The notes below the pieces were generated by a model that saw only the letters and a program-made list of their open reading frames with translations, did not search any database and was not told the origin of the DNA. Shown here piece by piece: positions 24,440 through 31,723 of a stretch of DNA of 64,000 nt (position 1 is the stretch's first letter; every line of letters starts with the position of its first letter). The DNA comes from an uncultured Bacteroidales bacterium (lineage in GTDB: Bacteria > Bacteroidota > Bacteroidia > Bacteroidales > UBA932): positions 1 through 64,000 of the forward strand of contig CAJUEK010000003.1 in assembly GCA_910585445.1 (NCBI GenBank), in the 5' to 3' direction. The position numbers were made by a program, and so were the translations under genes.

Positions 24440-25879
24440 TCATTTATGCCTGATGACTGTGCGGGAAGTGACAAGGAGCAGATTGCCGGCCGTGTCGGAT
24501 TTCAGGCCGAATATGTGGATGCTTTCCGATTGGCAGCCTGTCTGGTTTTTCTGTTGGGTGTCTGTTTCCTGTTCTTCCTGGCAGCCTTGTCTCTTGCTTT
24601 TTGTAGTGCCGGATGCTTTGGCGACATTTGCCGACAGCTTTTTGCGCAGAGCTTCCGTGTCCATTGGAATATTGCGTGCAGTTACATCCGCATCGGGAAA
24701 GGATGCGCCGGCTTCTTTGATTGACCTCTTGTCAAGTGGCCGGCAATTTATTATGCCGAAGAACTTTCCCAATCTTCCGAGATTCTCAAACTTGTCTGAA
24801 TGCTCAAAGGCGTAAGCATCCATAATATAATAATGTGTTGACCTTCCAATCTTCCGTAGTCCGAGCCTTTCCGACATGAGGTTGAATGCTCCGGACTTCA
24901 TCAGGGCCTTGCCCGGTTCGAACAGCAGGAGATTATTGCCGGGATTCTCAAAGTCATGCTTTGGAGCTATTGCAGGGACTGCATTCTTTTCTTCCTTAGG
25001 ACGGAATGTGAATATGCCCTTGTCCTTCCCGTGCAGCTCGCAGGCTGTGATGCTGTAGCCTCCGCTCCATTCCCTGTCAAGCCATATCAGCAGTTCCTTG
25101 CATTCTCCGCCGTATGATACAGCATGTATCTCCCTGCATGTGCGGCCAAGACGTGCTGCAGCCATGGTTATGTCAGCCATCGGGGAGAGCTTCAGCAGGA
25201 TATGCCTTGCCTGGATGAACAATTCATCTGTGAGCGTGAGCACGTCCGGGGTGCAGTCTTCGAGCAGGAACACTTTTTTGCCGCTTCCGGAGCGTCTTGC
25301 CGGGTCCATATAGATTATGTCTGGGCAGAATGTCTCCAGTATTTCCGCGGGACTCTTTGATGTTGCCTCTGCATTCCTGTCTGAGGGCAGGCAGCAGGAT
25401 GGAGTTACAGCACAATTGATGACGGTGATATTGTCCGTGCCGAGCATGCTGAAATTGTGCTTGGCTGCCATGCATAATTCCTTCTTCATCTCACAGTACA
25501 GCACTTCCCCTGCGACTTTTGAGAAGAACCATGAATCCACTCCGAGACCTCCGGTAAGGTCTGCGAGCTTCCATCCGGTTTTCGTGCCGGGCTTGTCCTG
25601 CGTGCCGTCTATGCATGAGGAATTTATGATATGGGATGCGAGTGAAGCTTTATATGTGGCTGTGGAGCTGCTGCTGCATTGTTCTGCCGAAAGCTTGGCA
25701 GGAAATATGAGGCCTGGATTTTCATGCCACTCCTGCACTTTTCCGCGCAGTTTTCTGCGGCTTTCAATGCAGTTCACTGCAAGTTCCATGTCGATTCCGG
25801 GCCACTTTGCCCTGTCGAGTATGAGCCTTGCAGTATCATCGTTCATGTGATTGGAGACAAAATCCGTAAGTTTTTCCAT
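24440..25879 (-). CDS. Class I SAM-dependent methyltransferase with THUMP-like C-terminal domain
   Basis: A 479-residue protein. The SAM-binding motif I is WKLADLTGGLGVDSWFF, with CEMKKELCMAAKHN as the second strand, and the catalytic-loop-like DIIYMDPARRSGSGKKVF resembles DPPR/DPPY motifs of RNA or DNA methyltransferases. The second half has LGLRKIGRSTHYYIMDAYAF and KFENLGRLGKFFGIIN, typical of a THUMP-like domain found in Bacteroidetes homologues, so an RNA substrate is likely. The last 80 residues are a low-complexity Lys/Gln/Glu-rich stretch followed by a short conserved tail. ATG 25879 (MEKLTDF) is preferred over an upstream TTG. Confidence 0.78.
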   Translation of the reverse strand: MEKLTDFVSNHMNDDTARLILDRAKWPGIDMELAVNCIESRRKLRGKVQEWHENPGLIFPAKLSAEQCSSSSTATYKASLASHIINSSCIDGTQDKPGTKTGWKLADLTGGLGVDSWFFSKVAGEVLYCEMKKELCMAAKHNFSMLGTDNITVINCAVTPSCCLPSDRNAEATSKSPAEILETFCPDIIYMDPARRSGSGKKVFLLEDCTPDVLTLTDELFIQARHILLKLSPMADITMAAARLGRTCREIHAVSYGGECKELLIWLDREWSGGYSITACELHGKDKGIFTFRPKEEKNAVPAIAPKHDFENPGNNLLLFEPGKALMKSGAFNLMSERLGLRKIGRSTHYYIMDAYAFEHSDKFENLGRLGKFFGIINCRPLDKRSIKEAGASFPDADVTARNIPMDTEALRKKLSANVAKASGTTKSKRQGCQEEQETDTQQKNQTGCQSESIHIFGLKSDTAGNLLLVTSRTVIRHK

Positions 25880-25929
25880 ATTTCTTGAATCTGACGGCAA
25901 AAATACATTTTTTATCCGGTAAAATTAAG

Positions 25930-25937
25930 TACATTTG
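25930..25937 (+). promoter_or_regulatory. TAnnTTTG promoter for the phosphohexomutase gene
   Basis: TACATTTG, a perfect -7 element, predicts a start near 25944 and an unusually long leader of about 147 bases before ATG 26091. Confidence 0.6.
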
Positions 25938-25949
25938 CTTAGAAAAAGC

Positions 25950-26049
25950 GACGGCTGTCTGTCCGGAACAGGAAACGGTTCCGACAGGTTCCTGAGCTGG
26001 TTCAAAGAAGCCGTCTGACATGCCCGGCATGGTTTATCCGGCTTCAGAC
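25950..26049 (+). promoter_or_regulatory. Folded 5' leader of the phosphohexomutase gene
   Basis: Within the predicted leader, an outer stem GACGGCT (25950-25956)/AGCCGTC (26009-26015) encloses a long stem CTGTCCGGAAC (25959-25969)/GGTTCCGACAG (25977-25987) with one bulge. A third helix GTCTGA (26013-26018)/TCAGAC (26044-26049) uses three bases of the outer stem, so the two cannot form together. Mutually exclusive pairing is what a switch needs, but no known riboswitch consensus was recognised. Confidence 0.45.
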
Positions 26050-26090
26050 AACAGGACTATCCGATAACAATTAAAACTGATAAGTTAAGT

Positions 26091-27752
26091 ATGGAAAAAG
26101 ATTTCAGAGAAGTTGTCCAGAGTTGGTTGGACGGCAATTTTGACGAGCAGACCAAAGACCAGATCCGCCAGCTCCAGGAGAGCGACCCGGCAGGTCTTGA
26201 AGACGCTTTCTACCGGAACCTTGAGTTCGGTACGGGCGGACTTCGCGGAGTAATGGGAGTCGGCACGAACCGTATGAACAAGTACACTGTGGGAATGGCT
26301 ACCCAGGGCCTTGCCAATTACATGAAGGCCAACTGTCCGGGAGAATTGTCCGTGTGCATATCTTTCGACAGCCGCAATAATAGCGAGGCTTTTGCAAAAA
26401 TCACTGCCGACGTGCTCGCCGCCAACGGAATCAAGGTGTTCATTTTTGACATCCTTCATCCGATTGCCCTCATGAGCTATTCCGTGAGGACCAAGAAAGC
26501 TACTGCCGGCATCATGATTACCGCTTCGCACAACCCGAAGGAATATAACGGATACAAAGTGTTCTGGTCTGACGGAGCACAGGTCATCTCTCCTGTCGAT
26601 AAGGACATCGTTGCCGAGGTAAACAAGATTACTGACCCTTCTATGGTCAAATTCGTTCCGGGTGAAGATGCCGCATCAATCGAGTACATGAGCCATGAGA
26701 TGGACGATGCATATCTGAATGCAGTGTCATCCCTGATGCTTTCTCCTGAGGCCCGCGAAAGGCACAAGGACATAAAGATTGTATATACCCCTATCCACGG
26801 CTCAGGCGTGCATATCGTTCCTGAGTTCCTCGGAAAGCTCGGTTTTGAGAAAATATATCATGTTCCGGAGCAGGATGTGGTGGACGGCAATTTCCCTACT
26901 GTAATGTCTCCGAATCCGGAGGAGCCTGGTGCACTTGCAATGGCTGTTGAGGTTGCGGACCGCGAGGGAGCGGACATCGTGATGGCCACAGACCCGGATG
27001 CTGACCGCCTTGGAATCGCCGTGCGTGACAATGACGGCAAGATGGTTCTTCTGAACGGCAACCAGACGGCTTCAATCCTTACTTATTATATACTTCGCCG
27101 CTGGTCTGAGCTTGGAAAGCTTGACAGTACCAAGTATGTGGTAAAGACAATCGTGACGACAGAGCTTATCCGTGCCATCGCCGAGAAATACGGGGTTAAA
27201 GTGTTCAATGTGCTCACAGGCTTCAAGTTCATTGCGGATATCGTGAAGAAGAACGAGGGCAAGGGAGAGTTCATCTGCGGAGGCGAGGAAAGCTATGGCT
27301 TCAATGTAGGTGAATTCGTGCGCGACAAGGATGCTCCTATCTCATGTGCAATGGTTGCTGAGTGCGCCGCTTGGGCAGCTGAGCAGGGAAAGACCTTGTA
27401 CCAGCTCCTTCAGGACATCTATGCCGAGTTCGGGTACTACAAGGAGTCTCTTACCTCTCTTGTGCGCAAGGGCAAGGCCGGAGTCGAGGAAATCGCGCAG
27501 ATTATGAGCGACTACAGGTCGAATCCTCCAAAGGAGATGGCAGGCTCTCCTGTGGTTAAGGTTGTTGATTACAACAAGCCGGAGGAGACCGGGCTTCCTA
27601 AGTCAAATGTGCTGCAGTTCTTCAATGAGGCAGGTGACGTGGTTTCCGTGCGTCCTTCAGGTACTGAACCTAAGATCAAGTTCTATTTCGGTGCCAAGGG
27701 TTCTGACGCAGATGCGAAGATAGAGGTTCTACGTTCTCAGTTCGTGAAGTAG
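26091..27752 (+). CDS. Phosphoglucomutase/phosphomannomutase family protein
   Basis: A 553-residue alpha-D-phosphohexomutase with all four family signatures: the phosphoserine loop ITASHNPKEYNGYK (Ser146 as the phosphorylated residue), the metal loop ATDPDADRLGIAV, the sugar-binding loop CGGEESYGF, and the phosphate-binding loop RPSGTEPKIKFYF near the end. The length and N-terminal extension (about 50 residues before FGTGGLRG) fit the PgcA-like phosphoglucomutase group. It interconverts hexose 1- and 6-phosphates for glycogen, capsule or LPS precursors. It has its own promoter, a long folded leader and a strong terminator, so it is a single-gene unit. Confidence 0.9.
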   Translation: MEKDFREVVQSWLDGNFDEQTKDQIRQLQESDPAGLEDAFYRNLEFGTGGLRGVMGVGTNRMNKYTVGMATQGLANYMKANCPGELSVCISFDSRNNSEAFAKITADVLAANGIKVFIFDILHPIALMSYSVRTKKATAGIMITASHNPKEYNGYKVFWSDGAQVISPVDKDIVAEVNKITDPSMVKFVPGEDAASIEYMSHEMDDAYLNAVSSLMLSPEARERHKDIKIVYTPIHGSGVHIVPEFLGKLGFEKIYHVPEQDVVDGNFPTVMSPNPEEPGALAMAVEVADREGADIVMATDPDADRLGIAVRDNDGKMVLLNGNQTASILTYYILRRWSELGKLDSTKYVVKTIVTTELIRAIAEKYGVKVFNVLTGFKFIADIVKKNEGKGEFICGGEESYGFNVGEFVRDKDAPISCAMVAECAAWAAEQGKTLYQLLQDIYAEFGYYKESLTSLVRKGKAGVEEIAQIMSDYRSNPPKEMAGSPVVKVVDYNKPEETGLPKSNVLQFFNEAGDVVSVRPSGTEPKIKFYFGAKGSDADAKIEVLRSQFVK

Positions 27753-27775
27753 GGAACCTGACATGAAATAAAATC

Positions 27776-27820
27776 AACAGCGGAATCTGCCCGTCAACTG
27801 GCTGGTTCCGCTGTTTTTTG
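27776..27820 (+). terminator. Intrinsic terminator after phosphohexomutase
   Basis: Perfect 10-bp stem AACAGCGGAA (27776-27785)/TTCCGCTGTT (27806-27815) followed by T residues, 23 bp after the stop codon. Confidence 0.9.
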
Positions 27821-27821
27821 T

Positions 27822-28310
27822 TTATAATTTGCTTGAAACTTCTCCTGACTGGTTTTGGCTGCCAGTCCACGCTGTCATTTCTCTGAGATGGATTTTCAGG
27901 TCATTGCTCTCCCTGGTGTGCTCCAGATAGTATCCCATCATCTCCTTCGGCTCCTTTTCCAGAAGGATATCCTCCCGATTGTACTTTTTTGCGAGCATGA
28001 TTGTCTTCTCGCAAATCCTTGTGAACTCGTGCCTGAGCTCTCCGCTGAAATAGGAATTATCTGCCAAGGTCGGTATCCCAATATGTCCAATTGCAGTCAT
28101 CTGACCATATGCAGTAGAGCGCTGCCATGCAGAGGTGTCTCAGGCCGTTTCCATAGTGGCTTGCCGAAAATTCGAATTCGGCATTATGTTCATAGGCCCA
28201 GATGAATTTTTTTTGCAAGTGCTAAGCTGATTTGCCCGGAGTGTTTCTGCTCCTCCTCTATGCATCTGCTGATTTCTCTGTAATACTGCTTCCTCTCTCT
28301 TTATGCTGGC
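27822..28310 (-). pseudogene. Frameshifted gene remnant, unknown family
   Basis: Three overlapping minus-strand frames give a continuous protein-like reading. About 28305-28215 reads YREISRCIEEEQKHSG then QISLALAKK. After a T8 run (28207-28214, A8 on the coding strand) the frame shifts and reads IWAYEHNAEFEFSASHYGN then GLRHLCMAALYCIWSDD. Near 28075 it shifts again and continues ADNSYFSGELRHEFTRIC to MGYYLEHTRES, stopping at 27822. Each segment has amphipathic-helix composition, and the junctions coincide with frame changes. I do not recognise the family. It is likely the C-terminal part of a lost gene, or sequencing error at the homopolymer could account for the first shift. Confidence 0.4.
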
Positions 28311-28584
28311 TGCCGTAGCAATCCATGTGAAATTACATTGGAAGTGGTACCTCAATCTTAAAACAGCCTCTTTCAGAAAAAAGAGCCGCGCAACCATGTT
28401 CCTGACGCTCCTGTTTACATCCGTTGCCTTCACAGGGCTTATGCTCATGATGTTTGTGTCCGGAGCCGGGGCGGAAGCCGGACTGATTCATTATGCTGCC
28501 GGGCTGATGCTTTCTGCATCCTGTTTTTTGCATATTCTTAAAAGGAGAAAGATTTTGCTGAATGTCCTGAATCGGCGAAAGTAA
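28303..28584 (+). CDS. Small membrane protein, DUF4405-like
   Basis: A 93-residue protein with two membrane helices (FLTLLFTSVAFTGLMLMMFVSG and IHYAAGLMLSASCFLHIL). The pattern HVKLHWKWYLNL near the N-terminus and a second H-x(n)-FLHILKRRK at the end resembles the His/Trp-containing DUF4405 (cytochrome b561-like) families, where histidines may bind haem. An in-frame stop lies just upstream of the ATG, so this is the full open frame, shorter than typical relatives. No promoter recognised. Could be a genuine short family member or a truncated one. Confidence 0.55.
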   Translation: MLAAVAIHVKLHWKWYLNLKTASFRKKSRATMFLTLLFTSVAFTGLMLMMFVSGAGAEAGLIHYAAGLMLSASCFLHILKRRKILLNVLNRRK

Positions 28585-28727
28585 TATGCCTGGTATGATG
28601 TGATTGTATTCTTTGGCCTGGACATTGCTATATGCCGGACGCGCCTTTGTTCAGATTGCGGAAAAGGGGAGGGAAGCGGAATGATATGCAGACGGGGCGG
28701 TGAAAAGATTACATTAATTATTAGTAT

Positions 28728-29810
28728 ATGAAACGTTTGATTGCATTTATGTTTGTTGCAGCCGCAGGTTGGTTCGCGGCTGCTGATTCTGAGGCCTGCA
28801 CAGGCATCTCCCTTTCTGCTAAGGACGGCAGCAGGGTAGTGGCAAGGACTGTCGAATGGTCGGCATCGTCCATGCAGTGCGGCTATGTCGTGGCTCCGCG
28901 CGGACATGCCCATCAGTCTTTCACGCCTTCCGGTTCGGACGGGATGAAATATACTTCCGTCTATGGTTATGTCGGCATATATACGGAATACGAGCCGTTT
29001 GTGGTGGAGGGAATGAATGAGGCAGGACTTTCCGCCGGACTGTTTTTCTTTCCGCAGTATGGGGAATATGCTCCTTACAAGCCGTCCAACAAGTCCAAGA
29101 CTCTTTGCGACATGCAGTTTGTGTCTTGGGTATTGTCACAGTTCTCTTCAATAGACCAGGTTAAGGAGGCGCTCAAGGGCATTGACCTTGTGACATTGGA
29201 CCACAGAATCGGCGCGGTGCACTGGAGGATTGCCGAGCCGGGAGGAAGGATGGTCGTGCTTGAAGTCGTTGACGGAAAGCCTTGCTTCTATGAAAATGAA
29301 CTTGGCGTGCTTACCAACTCACCGGAGTTTCCGTGGCACATGACCAATCTCAACAATTATGTGAATCTTGTGAGAGGCGCGGTGCCTGACCATGAAATCA
29401 AGCCTGGCGTAAAGCTTCGTGCAATCGGCGGAGGAAGCGGAATGATAGGGCTGCCAGGTGACTTCACCCCGCCTTCACGATTTGTCCGTGCCGCTTTCTT
29501 CCAGACCACTGCACCTATGTGGAACACCGGTTTTGAGACTGTGCTGCAGGCTTTCCATATCCTGAACAATTTTGACATACCTATCGGAATGCAGCGTTCC
29601 TCAAGCGAGAACCATGACAATCTTCCGAGTGCGACACAGTTCACTTCCGTGACGGACCAGACCGCAATGAAACTTTATTACAGGACTGCATGGAACAGCA
29701 ACATAAGGTGCATCAATCTTATGGACATTGATTTCGGAAGGATAAAATATCAGTCAAGTCCTCTGGACCAGACTATGGTGCAGCCTGTTGAGCATGTCAA
29801 GATAAGATAA
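28728..29810 (+). CDS. Linear amide C-N hydrolase, choloylglycine hydrolase family (bile salt hydrolase / penicillin V acylase)
   Basis: A 360-residue Ntn-hydrolase. A signal peptide ends exactly before the catalytic Cys24 (SEA/CTGISL), which becomes the N-terminal nucleophile after cleavage. The context CTGISLSAKDGSRVVARTVEW, the Asn in LTNSPEFPWHMTNLNNY and the Arg in PPSRFVRAAFF match the active site of Gram-negative bile salt hydrolases and penicillin V acylases. Export to the periplasm fits Bacteroides bile salt hydrolases. Whether bile salts, penicillin V or N-acyl amino acids are preferred cannot be decided from motifs. It is monocistronic, with hairpins after it. A bile-acid-family symporter gene is 6 kb away but not linked by operon. 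Confidence 0.87.
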   Translation: MKRLIAFMFVAAAGWFAAADSEACTGISLSAKDGSRVVARTVEWSASSMQCGYVVAPRGHAHQSFTPSGSDGMKYTSVYGYVGIYTEYEPFVVEGMNEAGLSAGLFFFPQYGEYAPYKPSNKSKTLCDMQFVSWVLSQFSSIDQVKEALKGIDLVTLDHRIGAVHWRIAEPGGRMVVLEVVDGKPCFYENELGVLTNSPEFPWHMTNLNNYVNLVRGAVPDHEIKPGVKLRAIGGGSGMIGLPGDFTPPSRFVRAAFFQTTAPMWNTGFETVLQAFHILNNFDIPIGMQRSSSENHDNLPSATQFTSVTDQTAMKLYYRTAWNSNIRCINLMDIDFGRIKYQSSPLDQTMVQPVEHVKIR

Positions 29811-29884
29811 CAGCTTCCACGTCTTCGGAAGTGGTTCTGCAGACCATACTCCGGAGCTCACTATACTTCACTTTTATTTGCATC

Positions 29885-29949
29885 GGGCGCCGGGCTGTTT
29901 TGGTCTGGCGCCCTTAAACTGCACAAGGCTACCTCACGGCAGCCTTGTG
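29885..29949 (+). terminator. Two hairpins between hydrolase and LytTR genes
   Basis: GGGCGCC (29885-29891)/GGCGCCC (29907-29913) and CACAAGGCT (29922-29930)/AGCCTTGTG (29941-29949) are perfect stems. Neither has a clear U run. They may protect or terminate the upstream transcript. The remaining spacer up to 30040 is A/T-rich with no gene. Confidence 0.45.
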
Positions 29950-30040
29950 TAATGATGTACTTTAACTTAGAAACAGGTATATTAATCTGTAATCTTTCTG
30001 AATGCAAAATTAGCTTAAGCAGGCGAAGAGTGGAATTAAA

Positions 30041-30152
30041 TGTGACTTGTGTGACTAAAATGTGATTTTATGGATGTTTTTGTGACTAAAACCAATTATT
30101 TGTGACTAAAAAATATATTTGCTAATTTTGTCACACTTAAAAAGTGACAAAA
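30041..30152 (+). promoter_or_regulatory. Phased TGTGA repeats and palindrome: likely LytTR operator, with TAnnTTTG promoter
   Basis: The motif TGTGA[CT]T occurs at 30041, 30061, 30081 and 30101, exactly 20 bp apart, with one extra copy at 30050; the copies at 30050, 30081 and 30101 extend to TGTGACTAAAA. A perfect -7 element TATATTTG follows at 30114-30121. An inverted pair TTTTGTCAC (30126-30134)/GTGACAAAA (30144-30152) spans the predicted transcription start and touches the ATG at 30153. Spacing near two helical turns puts the sites on one face of the DNA, as for LytTR-domain dimers. Autoregulation by the gene product is inferred. Confidence 0.7.
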
Positions 30153-30950
30153 ATGAGCCAGATTCCGAGACTTTACAGACGCTTTATGCCGCAGCTCCTG
30201 CACATGATAGCACTGCCTCTCTTCTTCTTTGCATTCATACTTGTTTACCGCCCGTATTCAATGAGCGATTTCCTGGGCGGCGAGTGGGTAGGCGTGCATG
30301 TGACCATCATGTCCTGCATCATCCTGGCCTGTACGGTCCTGCTCAGGCTGCTGTATTACTATCTGCCGCTGAAGCTGAATTACACTCTTTATATGTTCTG
30401 GTGTGTGGCGGAGATGATTTTCATGACTTTCTTCGTAGCCATGTACCTGTGGCTTGTACTGAATAAGCCGGTACCTTATTTCGTTACGCTCACAGTCTCG
30501 TTCCAGTACATTTTCCTGACCTTGGTCATACCTTATTCCATAATTGCGCTTTCTGTCAGGGTTTATGATTACAGCAAGCGTGCGCACGAGCCGGATGAAA
30601 GCATCAGGCGCATGCGTTTCTATGACATAAACCATAACCTTAAGCTGGTCGTGACGGCCGGGACTGTTTTATATATAGGTGCGGAAGAGAATTACATCAA
30701 CATATTCTATACTGACGGGGGAAAGGTAAGGAGCTATGTCCTGCGCAACTCCATGAAGTCTGTGGATGAACTGTGCCTTGCGCATGGCCTTGTGAGATGC
30801 CATAGGTCATATTATATAAATCCCTCGCATGTCAAGGTTCTTAGAAAGGACAAGGAGGGAGTAATATATGCAGAGCTTGACGCGGCGGACCTTATGGACA
30901 TTCCGGTATCCAAGAGATACTACGAGAAACTTTCGGAGATGCTCTGTTAG
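30153..30950 (+). CDS. Membrane-bound LytTR-family transcription regulator
   Basis: A 265-residue protein. The first 140 residues hold four hydrophobic helices (starting ALPLFFFAFILVY, VTIMSCIILACTVLLRLLYYYL, CVAEMIFMTFFVAMYLWLVL and TVSFQYIFLTLVIPYSIIAL). The C-terminal 105 residues are a LytTR DNA-binding domain: LYIGAEENYINIFY, VLRNSMKSVDE, LVRCHRSYYINPSHVKVLRKD and IPVSKRYYEKL. There is no receiver domain, so the membrane part is presumably the sensor. A GTG at 30144 in frame is a possible alternative start but lies in the operator palindrome. The gene converges with the deoxynucleoside kinase gene and overlaps it by 4 bp. Confidence 0.87.
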   Translation: MSQIPRLYRRFMPQLLHMIALPLFFFAFILVYRPYSMSDFLGGEWVGVHVTIMSCIILACTVLLRLLYYYLPLKLNYTLYMFWCVAEMIFMTFFVAMYLWLVLNKPVPYFVTLTVSFQYIFLTLVIPYSIIALSVRVYDYSKRAHEPDESIRRMRFYDINHNLKLVVTAGTVLYIGAEENYINIFYTDGGKVRSYVLRNSMKSVDELCLAHGLVRCHRSYYINPSHVKVLRKDKEGVIYAELDAADLMDIPVSKRYYEKLSEMLC

Positions 30951-31558
30951 AAAAGTCCGTAGAGCTGGGCGTCAATCTTGTCTGTAATCATTGAAAAGTC
31001 TTCCGGACGGTGCTCGAAGTCCAGGTCGTCAGCCTCAATTGTAAGTACCTGGCCCGGATATTCCGCTATCCATTTGTCGTAGCGTTCATTTAGGTTGGTA
31101 AGGTATTCTATGCTGATGCCTTTCTCATATTCGCGTCCGCGCTTCTGTATCTGGGATACGAGCGTCGGTATTGATGATTTGAGATAAATCAGAAGGTCCG
31201 GAGCCTTTACCAGTGACATCATCAACTGGAAAAGGTCCATGTATGTGTCGAAATCCCGGTCAGAGAGGTTTCCCATGGCCTTGTTGTTTGCCACGAAGAT
31301 ATGCACGCCCTCAAATATTGTCCTGTCCTGTATGATTACATTGTCCGATTTCGCTATTTCCAGCACATCCTTGAAGCGCTGTGTCAGAAAGTAGGTCTCA
31401 AGATTGAATGACCATCTCTGTATGTCCTTGTAGTAGTCCTCAAGATACGGATTGTAGGTGACAGCCTCAAACTTGGGTGTCCATCCGTAGTGCTCCGCGA
31501 GCATTCTTGTCAAAGTAGTCTTTCCGCAGCCGATGTTGCCGGCGATTCCTATATGCAT
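30947..31558 (-). CDS. Deoxynucleoside kinase family protein
   Basis: A 203-residue kinase with P-loop GNIGCGKTT (about 7-15), the catalytic-site segment VIIQDRTIFEGVHIF (about 80-94, DRT replacing the more usual ERS), and an Arg-rich lid QKRGREYEKGISIEYL. This is the layout of bacterial dAK/dGK-type deoxynucleoside kinases, which salvage deoxynucleosides to monophosphates in the cytoplasm. It lies downstream of gdhA on the minus strand but is separated from it by a terminator, so it has its own transcript. The base preference cannot be read from these motifs. Confidence 0.87.
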   Translation of the reverse strand: MHIGIAGNIGCGKTTLTRMLAEHYGWTPKFEAVTYNPYLEDYYKDIQRWSFNLETYFLTQRFKDVLEIAKSDNVIIQDRTIFEGVHIFVANNKAMGNLSDRDFDTYMDLFQLMMSLVKAPDLLIYLKSSIPTLVSQIQKRGREYEKGISIEYLTNLNERYDKWIAEYPGQVLTIEADDLDFEHRPEDFSMITDKIDAQLYGLF

Positions 31559-31584
31559 CTTTCCAGTTGTTCTAAAGGATTACA

Positions 31585-31624
31585 AAAACAGGCTGTATGA
31601 CATCTGGTGTGTCAAAACAGCCTG
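31585..31624 (-). terminator. Terminator of the gdhA transcript
   Basis: On the minus strand, stem CAGGCTGT (31624-31617)/ACAGCCTG (31596-31589) is followed by TTTTTG. It lies between the gdhA stop and the kinase start. Confidence 0.85.
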
Positions 31625-31723
31625 CTAATTTACGGCTTTTTTTGCTGAACGCAATTGCTTTCTTGCGAAATCACAGCAGAAATCACCGCTTAGATAGCGT
31701 CAATCGCATTTCAAGCCAAGGAA

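Noticed and set aside
24189..24443. 84-residue minus-strand frame in the structured spacer
   Set aside because: It spans the terminator of the opposite transcript and encodes no recognisable features.
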